DNA of 64,000 nucleotides from Flavobacteriaceae bacterium (GTDB taxonomy: Bacteria > Bacteroidota > Bacteroidia > Flavobacteriales > Flavobacteriaceae). The stretch lies in the NCBI GenBank assembly GCA_002694465.1, contig NZMG01000023.1, positions 1 through 64,000 of the forward strand, written 5' to 3'. Positions within the stretch are counted from its first letter, which is position 1; every line of letters starts with the position of its first letter. Below are positions 15,492-25,104 of the stretch, one piece after another. A program made the translations under genes and the position numbers. The notes beneath the pieces were generated by a model. It did no database searches, had not been told where the DNA came from, and saw nothing but the letters and a program-made list of their open reading frames with translations.

Positions 15492-16946
15492 ATGGAAACC
15501 CATTACATCGACCTCCATTGCCATCCTTCCCTTAAACCCTACAGCAAGAGTTTTAAATACGACCCTCCAAAACAAAATTCCAGAGATGCGGGAAGAAAGA
15601 ATTCTATCTGGTTGTACAGTCCGCCTAACTTTTTGGAAAAGTTTATTAACCGAATGGCGACACTCACCAAGTTTACTCAAACCGATATGACAGCTTTGGC
15701 TAAAGCAAAAACGGAAATTGTAGTGGTAAGCCTTTATCCTTTTGAAAAACACTTTCTAAGCAAACGGGTTTGGGGATGGAAAGGATTAACCGATGCCTTG
15801 GTGAATCTTGCTGCAGGCGTAAGCCAGAAACGCATTGACCATGTGATACGTCATTCAAACTATTATCAAGATTTACTGGATGAGTACGATTATTATCTTC
15901 AGTTACACAATCAAGTACAGAAGATTGATGATATTGTGTACACCTATCGTGTGGTAAAAAGCTTTGCCGAAATAGAACAGAATCTCGCAATAAATACCGA
16001 ATCTAAAAAGATCATAAATGTTGTTCTTTCTATTGAAGGCGGCCACGCGCTAAATACGGGACTTAAAATGGATGTAAATACAGCGAATCCTCAGGAGGTC
16101 ATGAACAATGTAACTAAATTGAAACAATGGCAACATCCTCCTTTGTTTATAACATTAGCGCATCATTTCTATAACGAACTGGCAGGACATGCTCGAAGCA
16201 TCAGCATAGGAGCACTGAGGGACAATCAAAATCGTGGTATTGACACAGCCATCACCCCTCTAGGTCTTCAAGTAATTGATGCTCTTTTAGATAAAAGTCA
16301 GGGACCTATAATATTAATCGATGTCAAGCACCTAAGTTTGGCGTCGCGAAAGGCATATTATCAATTGTTAGATACTACTTACGCTAATGAAGACATCCCT
16401 GTAATTGTGAGCCATGGAGGAGTGACAGCGCATCGGTCTATCAACAGCCCCAATGTAACCGATTATCCAGAAAAAACGGAATGGTTCAACAATATTGATA
16501 TTAACTTTTACGATGATGAACTTATTCGTATTGCCAGGACAAATGGAGTGTTTGGTATTCAGCTAGACGAACGAAGGATTGGCAGTAAGAAAGCCATTTC
16601 TAAATCGAAGCAATGGATTCCAAATACTCGGAAATTATATCGAAAAAAGGCTTGGCTTGTATGGCAACAGGTTTCTTATATTGCTGAAGTATTAAATGCC
16701 GAAGGGCTCTTTTGCTGGGGTATACAAAGTATAGGAAGTGATTTTGATGGTATTGTGGATCCTATTAATGGTTTATGGACAGCAGAAAATATGCGTGACT
16801 TAGGGGAAGAACTACTGAATCATGCACGAACCTATATGAAGGAACACACAAATACCCTTTTACCTTTCAATAGAATCGCTGCCGAAACCATCGTAGAGGC
16901 GGTCCTTCGGGAAAATGCTTTTGAATTTATTAAGCGAAATTTTTAG
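15492..16946 (+). CDS. Membrane dipeptidase-like metallohydrolase (M19-like)
   Basis: This metal-dependent amidohydrolase-fold enzyme is probably a dipeptidase. I start it at the ATG at 15492 ('METHYIDLHCHPS') rather than the TTG used by the ORF track. Likely metal ligands are in 'DLHCHP' near the N-terminus, 'LSIEGGHAL' (Glu), 'TLAHHFYNE' (His) and 'VIVSHGGV' (His), with 'GSDFDGIVDP' near the C-terminus for the closing Asp. At about 484 residues it is longer than classical M19 enzymes (350-400), because of an N-terminal extension after the first strand. There is no signal peptide, so it is probably cytoplasmic. Its stop overlaps the bshA stop by 4 bases on the opposite strand. Confidence 0.8.
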   Translation: METHYIDLHCHPSLKPYSKSFKYDPPKQNSRDAGRKNSIWLYSPPNFLEKFINRMATLTKFTQTDMTALAKAKTEIVVVSLYPFEKHFLSKRVWGWKGLTDALVNLAAGVSQKRIDHVIRHSNYYQDLLDEYDYYLQLHNQVQKIDDIVYTYRVVKSFAEIEQNLAINTESKKIINVVLSIEGGHALNTGLKMDVNTANPQEVMNNVTKLKQWQHPPLFITLAHHFYNELAGHARSISIGALRDNQNRGIDTAITPLGLQVIDALLDKSQGPIILIDVKHLSLASRKAYYQLLDTTYANEDIPVIVSHGGVTAHRSINSPNVTDYPEKTEWFNNIDINFYDDELIRIARTNGVFGIQLDERRIGSKKAISKSKQWIPNTRKLYRKKAWLVWQQVSYIAEVLNAEGLFCWGIQSIGSDFDGIVDPINGLWTAENMRDLGEELLNHARTYMKEHTNTLLPFNRIAAETIVEAVLRENAFEFIKRNF

Positions 16947-18079
16947 GATACCGAAGCTACAGACAAGGCCTTTTCGTAAACGGCTTCGTATAAAGGAACT
17001 ATATTTTCGGTTTGAAACTTGGTTGCCGATTCTCTAGCCCTCATTTTGAATTGGTTTAGCGTATCTTCATCTTTTAGAATGGCTAAGGCATGGGCTGCCA
17101 TACCCTCTACGTCTCCTATTTCATTTAAATAACCGCTTATACCATGTTCATTTACTTCAGGCAAACCACCTGTATTAGTGGACACCACAGGAACACCACT
17201 AGCCATAGCTTCTAGAGCGGATAACCCGAAGCTTTCTTTTTCGGAAGGCAATAAAAATAAGTCGGTAAAGCAAAGGATTTTATTCACCTCGTCACTGTTT
17301 CCCAAAAAGAGTACTTTATCTGCAATCCCTAATTTGTGACAAAGTGCTTCAGCACCCTCCTTTTCGGGTCCTTCCCCTACCATTATGAGTTTCGAAGGAA
17401 TGGATTCTTGTATTTTGTAAAATACGGCAATCACATCCATTATACGCTTCACCGGCCGAAGATTGCTTACATGGGTGATAATACGTTCGTTCTCTTGTGC
17501 CATCATGCCGCGTTGGCAATCGGTAAACGTATTGTTATGCTTTTCCATATCGATGAAGTTGGGCACCACATCAATCTCTCTTTGTACGTCGAAAAGCCGC
17601 AAGGTATCGTTCTTTAAACTTTCAGAAACGGAAGTCACTGCATCACTTTTATTAATACTAAACGTCACAGCTGGTTTATAGAAGGGATGGTTTCCTACTA
17701 GTGTAATATCGGTTCCGTGAAGGGTGGTAACCATTGGGATTTTAATACCAACTTCTTCCAGCATCTTCTTTGCCATATAGCCTGCATACGCATGCGGAAT
17801 GGCATAATGTACATGCAGGAGGTCTAGTTCATGTTCTCGTACCACATTCACCAATTTACTGGATAACGCTAGCTCATACGGTTGGTATTGAAATAATGGG
17901 TATTGGGGTACCATGACCTCATGAAAATGAATATGATGCGACAATAGTTCTAATCGAACAGGTTGTTTGTATGTAATGAAATGTACTTCGTAGCCTTTTT
18001 CGGCTAAAGCAATTCCTAATTCTGTCGCTACTACTCCACTACCTCCAAAGGTAGGATAACAAACCATTCCTATTTTCAT
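16943..18079 (-). CDS. bshA: N-acetyl-alpha-D-glucosaminyl L-malate synthase BshA
   Basis: BshA is a GT4 glycosyltransferase that joins GlcNAc from UDP-GlcNAc to L-malate, the first step of bacillithiol synthesis, in the cytoplasm. The 378-residue sequence begins with the characteristic 'MKIGMVCYPTFGGSGVVATELG', has 'LHVHYAIPHAYAGYMA' and 'TTLHGTDITLVG' in the acceptor domain, and the nucleotide-sugar E-x7-E motif in 'EKESFGLSALEAMASG'. Length matches the family. It is the last gene of the long minus-strand run, 8 bases after the NagZ fusion. BshB and BshC are not in this window. Confidence 0.93.
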   Translation of the reverse strand: MKIGMVCYPTFGGSGVVATELGIALAEKGYEVHFITYKQPVRLELLSHHIHFHEVMVPQYPLFQYQPYELALSSKLVNVVREHELDLLHVHYAIPHAYAGYMAKKMLEEVGIKIPMVTTLHGTDITLVGNHPFYKPAVTFSINKSDAVTSVSESLKNDTLRLFDVQREIDVVPNFIDMEKHNNTFTDCQRGMMAQENERIITHVSNLRPVKRIMDVIAVFYKIQESIPSKLIMVGEGPEKEGAEALCHKLGIADKVLFLGNSDEVNKILCFTDLFLLPSEKESFGLSALEAMASGVPVVSTNTGGLPEVNEHGISGYLNEIGDVEGMAAHALAILKDEDTLNQFKMRARESATKFQTENIVPLYEAVYEKALSVASVS

Positions 18080-18087
18080 ATTAGTAT

Positions 18088-21009
18088 CTATTTGTCGTCA
18101 ATGGCTTGGTAAATTGCCTCTTGAATTCGGCTACGCAAGTCACTGCTAATTAGCATTCTATTTTCGGCAGAGGGATAGGTTCTATTTGACAGAAATACAT
18201 ATACAATTTCTTGTTCTGGGTCTGCCCAAGTAAAGGTACCTGTAAAGCCACTATGTCCAAAACTGGTTAAGGAAACACAACCGCAGGTAGGACCACTCTC
18301 TCCTAGCTGGGGTTTGTCGAATCCTACGCCCCTCCTTACATTATTTTCACAAAAATAACAGGTGTTAAACGCATCGATGGTTTCGGGTTTAATATAACGC
18401 TTGCCACCGTAAAATCCTTTCCAAAGGTACATTTGCATTATTTTAGCAACGTCGTTGGCATTTCCAAAGAGCCCAGCATGACCGCTCACTCCACCAAGCA
18501 TAGCTGCTCCTTGATCATGTACATAGCCATGTACTTTTTGCATTCTAAATATATTATCTTCTTCGGTAGGAACAATATCTCCTAAGGAGAATTTTTCGGA
18601 TGGTAGATATGTGGTATAATTGGCCCCTAATTGTTCATAAAAATCTCTTTGTACTAAGTCCTCAAGTTGACCCCCGAAGAATTCTTCCAAATATTTTTTC
18701 AGAATATAGTAAGGTAAATCGCTGTATTTATAGCCTTTTTTACTCCTAAGGTCACTGTTTTTAATCCTCGCAAAAATAGTATCTGTATAGTCTTTCCGCA
18801 TATACATATCGTTAGCTACCTTAACCGTAAAATCTCCATCTTTCGTCCTAGAATAGTACTCCAAGGATGGTCCTCCCGTAATTGTGTCCAAGGTTTTGGT
18901 ATAAAATGGAATCCAGGCCTGTAAACGAGCGTAATGCGAGAGCATATACTTAAGGGTAATGTCCTTTTTATTGGAGTTTTTATACTCGGGAAGCATTTCA
19001 GAAAGCTTAGTATCCATGGAGATAAGGTTGCGGTCATACAACTCCATCACCATAGGAAGAGCTGCCAAAATCTTGGTCATAGAAGCGAGATCATAAACAT
19101 CATCATCCTCCACCTTGTATAGCTTTTCTTGTGTGTGATACCCAAAGTTTTTGCTATAGACAATCTTACCCTTTCTAGCTACTAAAACTTGTGCGCCAGG
19201 ATACATACCAGCCCAATATCCATGCTGTGCTAAGGTGTCTATTTTCTTTAGCTTAGTGCTATTTAGTCCTACACTTTCAGGCGTCCCATATTGAAGCCTT
19301 TTAAGGGATTGTGTTTTAACAGAGGTGTTGACAGGAAATTCTTCCCCTAAAGACACGGGCAGTATTCCTTTTCCTTCTCTGGCACCAAAAATAAGCTGCG
19401 CGGACAATTGTTGGGCAACGTCACTGTTTTGATAGGAAACGATAATTCCTTCAAAATTGGCAGTGGTTTTAACATCTAACAAAGCATACGGACGTGTAAA
19501 TATGTCCAGAATTACTTTATTGGTTCGAGCAATTTCGTACATCCAAACCAATTCTTTATCATCTATCTTGTACGGTTTCCAAGGGTGATCATTGGATTTA
19601 TGAAATCCCATGATTACATAGTCATACTTATCTAACTTATCTATATAACTATCTAAATTATTTGCTTTTACCCAATCTACCTTAGTGTATTTATTTAAAT
19701 ATTTTAGGAAGGAGTCACCAGATTCATCTCCAAAGTTCACATAGGCTATTTTTGTTTTTTGAAGTTTATTAATGGGTAAGATATTCTTCTTGTTTTTAAT
19801 CACCGTAATAGCACTTTCCATAGCTTTCTCATATAACATATCATCCTCTGGCGTGTGTAAATCTTCTATAAGGTTCTCTATCGCAATGGGCTTATATTTA
19901 TGTAGGCCTGCTTTGTATTTTGCCATTAATATTTTCTTTACTGAATGCTGTAAACGTTCTTCAGTAATGGTTCCTTCGGCATAGGCCTTCATTAAAAGCA
20001 GTTGAGATTTTGGAACATCTTCCGAAATTAACAACACATCATTTCCTGCTAAAAAGGCTGCTAGATCTATTTCACCGGGTTCTTTGAAGTTTGCTGCTCC
20101 TTTCATATTAAGGGCATCGGTAAAAATAAGTCCATTGAAACCTAGTTCCTTTGTTAGTAAATCGGTAACAATATCTTTTGAAATGGAGGATGGATAGCCA
20201 CTTTCTGAAATTAATTCAGGAATATTTAAATGGGCAATCATCACACTGCTTAGTCCTTTTTCTATAAGAAATTTATAAGGATAGAGCTCTAATGAATCCA
20301 TTCTTGCCTTGGTAAAAGGTAATGTTGGCAAGGACTTGTGGGAGTCGGTATCGGTATCACCATGACCTGGAAAGTGCTTGGCATTTGCCATCACCCCGGC
20401 ACTTTGCATTCCTTCCATAAAGGCCAATGCCTTTTGGGTAACATTTTCACGGTCTTCCCCAAAGGAACGATTTCCAATAATGGGATTGTTAGGGTTGGTG
20501 TTGATATCCACAACGGGCGCAAAGTTAAAATGTACTCCCAATCGTTTACAGTGGTCTCCTATACGCTTTCCTACCTGTCTAACTATATTATTGTCCTTAA
20601 TGGCTCCTAGTGTCATGTTCCAAGGATAGGCAAACGTAGAATCCAACCTCATGGCAAGTCCCCATTCTGCATCCATTCCAATTAATAAAGGGGTTGTGGC
20701 AAGTTCTTGAAATTCATTATTTAGCCTTGCTTGACGAATAGGACCTCCCTTAGAGAAAATGATCCCCCCTATTTTATTTTCTGAAATGAGTGCTTTTACT
20801 TTATTGGTCTTTTCTATAGGATCACTTGAAAATACATCCACCATAAACAGCTGTCCAACCTTCTCTTGAAGAGACATACTAGCATATACGCTATCTACCC
20901 ATTTTTGCTGTTTTTCTTTATTTTTTTCAACCAAAAGGGGTTGGCTTTGCTGCGCAAAGATGATGGTTGAAAACAATACCAAGAATGAGGTTATAAAATG
21001 ACGATTCAT
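18088..21009 (-). CDS. NagZ-type glycoside hydrolase family 3 fused to a serine beta-lactamase-like domain
   Basis: This 973-residue exported protein (signal peptide MNRHFITSFLVLFSTIIFAQQ) has two enzymes in tandem. The N-terminal GH3 domain (about 30-380) carries the NagZ signature 'KHFPGHGDTDTDSH' near 209-222, which supplies the His-Asp acid/base dyad of beta-N-acetylglucosaminidases. A GH3 C-terminal-like region follows. The C-terminal class C-like serine hydrolase domain (about 590-965) has the SxxK motif in 'LASMTKIL' (near 640), 'YSDLPYY' in place of YxN, and 'GHSGFTG' near 916. It probably trims peptidoglycan in the periplasm, removing GlcNAc and peptides or esters. It lies between the small 161-residue gene and bshA in one operon. 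Confidence 0.9.
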   Translation of the reverse strand: MNRHFITSFLVLFSTIIFAQQSQPLLVEKNKEKQQKWVDSVYASMSLQEKVGQLFMVDVFSSDPIEKTNKVKALISENKIGGIIFSKGGPIRQARLNNEFQELATTPLLIGMDAEWGLAMRLDSTFAYPWNMTLGAIKDNNIVRQVGKRIGDHCKRLGVHFNFAPVVDINTNPNNPIIGNRSFGEDRENVTQKALAFMEGMQSAGVMANAKHFPGHGDTDTDSHKSLPTLPFTKARMDSLELYPYKFLIEKGLSSVMIAHLNIPELISESGYPSSISKDIVTDLLTKELGFNGLIFTDALNMKGAANFKEPGEIDLAAFLAGNDVLLISEDVPKSQLLLMKAYAEGTITEERLQHSVKKILMAKYKAGLHKYKPIAIENLIEDLHTPEDDMLYEKAMESAITVIKNKKNILPINKLQKTKIAYVNFGDESGDSFLKYLNKYTKVDWVKANNLDSYIDKLDKYDYVIMGFHKSNDHPWKPYKIDDKELVWMYEIARTNKVILDIFTRPYALLDVKTTANFEGIIVSYQNSDVAQQLSAQLIFGAREGKGILPVSLGEEFPVNTSVKTQSLKRLQYGTPESVGLNSTKLKKIDTLAQHGYWAGMYPGAQVLVARKGKIVYSKNFGYHTQEKLYKVEDDDVYDLASMTKILAALPMVMELYDRNLISMDTKLSEMLPEYKNSNKKDITLKYMLSHYARLQAWIPFYTKTLDTITGGPSLEYYSRTKDGDFTVKVANDMYMRKDYTDTIFARIKNSDLRSKKGYKYSDLPYYILKKYLEEFFGGQLEDLVQRDFYEQLGANYTTYLPSEKFSLGDIVPTEEDNIFRMQKVHGYVHDQGAAMLGGVSGHAGLFGNANDVAKIMQMYLWKGFYGGKRYIKPETIDAFNTCYFCENNVRRGVGFDKPQLGESGPTCGCVSLTSFGHSGFTGTFTWADPEQEIVYVFLSNRTYPSAENRMLISSDLRSRIQEAIYQAIDDK

Positions 21010-21029
21010 AAAAATGTAGATAACAAAAA

Positions 21030-21515
21030 CTATGCTAAAAAACGACTATGCCAACTATCTTTTGCAGGAACTTCCCAATGCTCTAAATATTCTGCTTTTG
21101 TATTTACTAAATTATTGAAAACGATGGTATTTTTTGAAACGGAACGATTCTTAGCCATTTGTTTAAAATCTAATAATGGCTTGTAGGCTATATACTCTCC
21201 GTGATAAAATGTAACATTCATTTTATCAAGCAAATCTACTTCTAATTGCTTTTCCAGAGACTGAATAAAGTGAACAGAAGCATCAATACTACATCCCGAT
21301 GCGGACGCATTTTCTTGATTAAGACCAATGACGATAAATCGATTGTATTTAATTTCAAATCCAGCTTCTAAATCGGCTCCGTGAGCCGTCCAAGCTTCTA
21401 AAAAGGTAGCGGTTTGTTGATGTATAAAATCGACTTCTTCATCGGATAGCTTTCTATTAGCTTGATATATCCAAATACGAGAGTCGTCTGGTAAGTTTTC
21501 AAAATTTGTGAGCAT
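21030..21515 (-). CDS. Conserved flavobacterial protein of unknown function
   Basis: This 161-residue soluble protein has no signal peptide. Homologues in flavobacteria are often labelled 'ABC transporter ATPase', but I see no Walker A, Walker B or signature motif, so that name is unsupported. Visible features are an acidic N-terminal helix region, 'EIKYNRFIVIGLNQENASASGCSIDASVHFIQSLE' in the middle and a C-terminal 'EVPAKDSWHSRFL'. It sits 2 bases after the HdrB-like gene and 20 bases before the NagZ fusion, so it is co-transcribed with both. Confidence 0.8.
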   Translation of the reverse strand: MLTNFENLPDDSRIWIYQANRKLSDEEVDFIHQQTATFLEAWTAHGADLEAGFEIKYNRFIVIGLNQENASASGCSIDASVHFIQSLEKQLEVDLLDKMNVTFYHGEYIAYKPLLDFKQMAKNRSVSKNTIVFNNLVNTKAEYLEHWEVPAKDSWHSRFLA

Positions 21516-21517
21516 AA

Positions 21518-22309
21518 TTATAAATCGGCGGCATTGGCAATCATTTCGGCTATATCCATCACTTGTATGGACGCTTCTTTTTCTTTGGCTTTTACACCAT
21601 CTGTCATCATGGTATTACAAAAAGGGCATCCCGCAGCAATAATAGAGGGTTGTGTTTCAATAGCCTCTTCGGTACGTTCTACGTTAATGTCTTTGTCACC
21701 TTTTTCGGGTTCTTTAAACATTTGTGCGCCGCCCGCTCCGCAACAGAGTCCGCGGGTTTTGCAACGCTTCATTTCTACTAGCTCTACCTCTAATTTTTGA
21801 AGTAATTCACGCGGCGCTTCGTATTCATTATTTGCACGTCCCAGATAACAAGGATCGTGAAATGTAATTCGTTTTCCTTTAAACTTTCCACCTTCCACTT
21901 TTAGCCTACCCTCATTCATTAGGCTTTTTAAAAATTGGGTATGGTGCATGACTTCATAGTTTCCACCTAAGTCAGGATATTCATTTTTAAGCGTATTGAA
22001 ACAATGCGGACACGTGGTTACTATTTTTTTTATTTCATAACCATCCAGCACTTGAATGTTCATCATCGCCTGCATCTGGAATAAAAACTCATTTCCCGCA
22101 CGCTTGGCTGGATCACCCGTGCAACTTTCTTCTGTTCCTAACACAGCAAAGTCTACCCCAGCGTTGTTTAATAATTTTGCAAAGGCTTTGGTTATTTTCT
22201 TTGCCCGATCATCAAAACTACCAGCGCAACCTACCCAAAATAACACTTCGGGTTGTTTGTCTTGCGCCATATATTCGGCCATGGTTGGGACTTTAAGTGC
22301 TTCATTCAT
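21518..22309 (-). CDS. Fe-S protein with CCG domains (HdrB/LutA-like)
   Basis: This 263-residue cytoplasmic protein resembles the B subunit of heterodisulfide reductases and the CCG domains of LutA/GlpC. The first half has 'VLFWVGCAGSFDDR' and 'GTEESCTGDPAKRAGNEF'. The second has 'TTCPHCFNTLKNEYP', 'HDPCYLGR' and 'RGLCCGAGGAQMF'. These cysteine clusters can bind unusual Fe-S clusters or dock to a ferredoxin-like partner. The likely partner is the membrane-anchored 4Fe-4S protein two genes upstream, and together they would make an HdrBC-like electron-transfer complex. The electron donor and acceptor are unknown. Confidence 0.85.
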   Translation of the reverse strand: MNEALKVPTMAEYMAQDKQPEVLFWVGCAGSFDDRAKKITKAFAKLLNNAGVDFAVLGTEESCTGDPAKRAGNEFLFQMQAMMNIQVLDGYEIKKIVTTCPHCFNTLKNEYPDLGGNYEVMHHTQFLKSLMNEGRLKVEGGKFKGKRITFHDPCYLGRANNEYEAPRELLQKLEVELVEMKRCKTRGLCCGAGGAQMFKEPEKGDKDINVERTEEAIETQPSIIAAGCPFCNTMMTDGVKAKEKEASIQVMDIAEMIANAADL

Positions 22310-22312
22310 GAC

Positions 22313-22747
22313 TTAATCTTTAAAAACCTGAATAGTAACTTCTTTATCTACCAAATCGGTAAACTTTCCTTTGTAACGAGTCGCTTTCACTAAGTGATTA
22401 TCAATCCAATGATAGTTCCCACCGCGTGGTTTTCCCATAAGTAGTGAATGGTACTTGAAACCGTGCTTCGCTAGATAGGTTTCGGTAACTTCTCTATGAT
22501 TTTCGGTACGGGAAGTAAAAAAACAAATAATATGTCCTTCGTCATACCACTTATTCAATGTTGCTAAGGCATCTGGATACACTTCGGCAGTTGCCATACG
22601 TTCGGGTTCTTCGTTTGGGATATCATCACAAATAGTTCCGTCTATATCGATTAGGTAATTTTTAATTCCTTTGGGCAATACTGGACTTACGTGTTCTCCA
22701 GCTTCTACTTTGTCGTGTAATAATTTTTCAACTTCGTCTTTGTTCAT
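22313..22747 (-). CDS. HAD-like phosphatase (BT0820-like)
   Basis: This 144-residue protein has the HAD motif I 'LIDIDGTICDD' and motif II 'CFFTSRTENH', plus a later 'YHWIDNHLVKATRYKGKF' carrying the basic and acidic residues expected for motifs III and IV. It resembles the short cap-less HAD proteins of the BT0820 type. Databases sometimes call homologues phosphoheptose isomerase, which the sequence does not support. The substrate is unknown. The gene lies between two Fe-S protein genes with gaps of 21 and 3 bases, so it is in the operon. Confidence 0.85.
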   Translation of the reverse strand: MNKDEVEKLLHDKVEAGEHVSPVLPKGIKNYLIDIDGTICDDIPNEEPERMATAEVYPDALATLNKWYDEGHIICFFTSRTENHREVTETYLAKHGFKYHSLLMGKPRGGNYHWIDNHLVKATRYKGKFTDLVDKEVTIQVFKD

Positions 22748-22768
22748 CTTCGTTTTTTCAATGTTTAT

Positions 22769-24070
22769 TTAAGATTCATTTATCCAATTTGCTCTGTCCA
22801 TTTGATTGAATGGCCAAGGTGCTGCATTGTTTTCTATATTAGTCATCGTAATATTTAATTCGTTGGGAGCTGCCGACTGTTCCATGACTAAATACTGTCT
22901 CATCGACATAATAATCGACAACGGGTCAATACTCACTGGGCAAGCTTCTACGCAAGCATTACAAGTTGTACAAGCCCATAATTCTTCTCTGGAAATAAAA
23001 TCGTCTAGCAATTGTTTTCCATCTGGCTGAAACTCCCCATTCTTATCTACGTTTTTACCCACCTCTTCCAAACGATCACGAGTGTCCATCATAATCTTAC
23101 GAGGAGATAACTTTTTCCCTGTTTGGTTGGCTGGACACTCACTAGTACAACGACCACATTCGGTACAGGTATAGGCATTAAGTAATTGCGTAGTAGTTAA
23201 ATCCATGACATCGCTTGCGCCAAACTTGGCTGGGGTTTCCGCTCCTTCTGGGGGTGCTGCATAGGGGTCTGCAGTAGGATCCATCATGAGCTTTACTTCG
23301 TTGGTCACAGACTCTAAATTGGCAAATTTACCTTTTGGTGTTACCCTTCCGAAGTATACATTAGGGAATGCCAAAATGATGTGTAAATGCTTACTGAAGT
23401 ACAAATAGTTTAAGAAAATCAATATCCCCAAAATATGCAGCCACCAAGCCGCTCGTTCTATAATGTGAAGCGTGCTTTCAGGAGTACCACTCATCCATCC
23501 TGCAATATGTTTTGAAATAATGTTCCCATTATTCATTTCCTGAAAATGCACATCGGTAGCATTCATAATTAGGAAAAGGGTCATCAATACCATTTCAAAA
23601 TACAGAATAAAGTTTCCATCATTCTTTGGCCAGCCTTTCATTTCGGGGTTCCAAAATCGCTTCAGTCTAATTATATTTCGACGTACCCAAAACACGATGA
23701 CCGAAACGAATACGAGTACTGCTAATATTTCGAACGAAGCAATTAAAAATCCGTAGAAACCTCCTAAAGAGGAGAAAATGCGGTGTGTACCAAAAATTCC
23801 ATCAATAATAATTTCCAGCACTTCAATATTGATGATGATAAACCCAAGATAGACAATTAAATGCAGCAATCCAGGGATAGGTCGCACCACCATTTTGGAT
23901 TGTCCAAGGGCAATTCTTATAACATTATTCCATCGTTGCCCTTTGTTGTCTGAAGCATCTACAGCCTGCCCTAGTTTAATGTTTCGGATAATTTTTCGAA
24001 TATTTTTTGTGAAATATCCAATCCCAAATATCAAGATTACTAAAAAGAGTATGTTAGGAATATATTGCAT
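22769..24070 (-). CDS. Membrane-anchored dicluster 4Fe-4S protein (HdrC/NarI-like)
   Basis: This 433-residue protein has about five to six transmembrane helices in residues 1-240 and a soluble ferredoxin domain with two clusters: 'CTECGRCTSECP' near 300 and 'CTTCNACVEACP' near 361. Histidines in the membrane part ('LLHLIVYLG', 'WWLHILGILIF') could bind haem b, as in NarI/HdrE-type subunits. It probably passes electrons between quinones in the membrane and the CCG-domain protein encoded two genes downstream. Its ATG overlaps the mlaD stop by one base (TAATG), so the two are translationally coupled. Confidence 0.88.
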   Translation of the reverse strand: MQYIPNILFLVILIFGIGYFTKNIRKIIRNIKLGQAVDASDNKGQRWNNVIRIALGQSKMVVRPIPGLLHLIVYLGFIIINIEVLEIIIDGIFGTHRIFSSLGGFYGFLIASFEILAVLVFVSVIVFWVRRNIIRLKRFWNPEMKGWPKNDGNFILYFEMVLMTLFLIMNATDVHFQEMNNGNIISKHIAGWMSGTPESTLHIIERAAWWLHILGILIFLNYLYFSKHLHIILAFPNVYFGRVTPKGKFANLESVTNEVKLMMDPTADPYAAPPEGAETPAKFGASDVMDLTTTQLLNAYTCTECGRCTSECPANQTGKKLSPRKIMMDTRDRLEEVGKNVDKNGEFQPDGKQLLDDFISREELWACTTCNACVEACPVSIDPLSIIMSMRQYLVMEQSAAPNELNITMTNIENNAAPWPFNQMDRANWINES

Positions 24071-25023
24071 TATTTTTCTGGGTCTTTAGGCGGGTCGTAC
24101 TCTTTTCCTTTTTTTCCGAATAATGAAAAATGTACATAACGCTTAGGGTTCAACTTCATATCTTGAAGAAGTTGCTCTAGTTGTTTCGAAGCCCCTTCTA
24201 AATTATCATACAATTTTTCGTCTTTTAATAATTTACCTACACTTCCTTCGCCGCTTTCAATTTGAGACGCAATAGCGTTAAACTTACTTATGGTATTTTC
24301 TAGGTCTTTCATCATTTTCCCTGTTTCAATTTGCGCTAATGAATCAGAAAAACGAGCAAAATTTTCGGTGGTTTTATCGAGGTTGGTAAAGGTATTGCTC
24401 AACTTATCTTTATTGGTAGCTAATAGGGAATTCATATTGGAGGCAGCCCCATTAAAAGACGTCATGGTTGAATTTAATTTTGCAATACTCTCTCTCAAGT
24501 TTGCTTTTGTTGTATCATCCAGGACTTGGTCGAGGCCTGTTAAAACTGAGTCTAGGTTTTTTAATGTAGACAAGAGGCTTTTTTCAATAGGATCAAATTT
24601 CTCCAGGATTCCGTCCACCATTCCAGCATCTACCTGACCTTTCAATGTATCGTTAGGTTGCGCCAATTCATTTGAAGTATAGTCTGGAATGATTCCTAAA
24701 TTATTTCCTCCAATAAAACTGCTACTGTATATTTTTACCAAACTCGTTTTAGAAAAACGAAAGTCTTTTTCTATTATAAACTCCACAATTACCTCACCTC
24801 CTTTGTTTGAGGCCAAGTAAATATCTTTTACTTTCCCCACCTTCATTCCGTTGACGGTTACAGGTGCTGCGGGAGCTAACCCCCCTACATTTTTATACTT
24901 TACAAAATAAACTTTGGGTTTATTAAATAATTCTGTTCCCTTCAAAAAATTATATCCCAAAATGAAGAGTAAGATGGATACAATTGCAAAAATTCCTGTT
25001 TTTACTTCTCTTGAGAGCTTCAA
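24070..25023 (-). CDS. mlaD: MlaD-family MCE protein (phospholipid transport)
   Basis: This 317-residue protein has one N-terminal transmembrane anchor ('TGIFAIVSILLFILGYNFL') and an MCE domain at about 35-120 ('VYFVKYKNVGGLAPAAPVTVNGMKVGKV'). A helical, coiled-coil-rich tail follows, rich in 'NLDKTTENF' and 'LLATNKDKL' segments. MCE proteins form rings in the periplasm that move phospholipids between membranes with an MlaE-MlaF ABC transporter. MlaE and MlaF are not in this window. It is near the head of the minus-strand operon, 81 bases after the amidase gene. Confidence 0.88.
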   Translation of the reverse strand: MKLSREVKTGIFAIVSILLFILGYNFLKGTELFNKPKVYFVKYKNVGGLAPAAPVTVNGMKVGKVKDIYLASNKGGEVIVEFIIEKDFRFSKTSLVKIYSSSFIGGNNLGIIPDYTSNELAQPNDTLKGQVDAGMVDGILEKFDPIEKSLLSTLKNLDSVLTGLDQVLDDTTKANLRESIAKLNSTMTSFNGAASNMNSLLATNKDKLSNTFTNLDKTTENFARFSDSLAQIETGKMMKDLENTISKFNAIASQIESGEGSVGKLLKDEKLYDNLEGASKQLEQLLQDMKLNPKRYVHFSLFGKKGKEYDPPKDPEK

Positions 25024-25104
25024 ATGATTGATTTTTTTATGAATGACAAATTTAGAAATAATTATGCTAAGCTTGGGTTAAATTTTAAACTTTGGCAAAT
25101 ATGA

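Noticed and set aside
21030-21515. ABC transporter ATPase
   Set aside because: The common database label has no support here: no Walker A, Walker B or signature motif.
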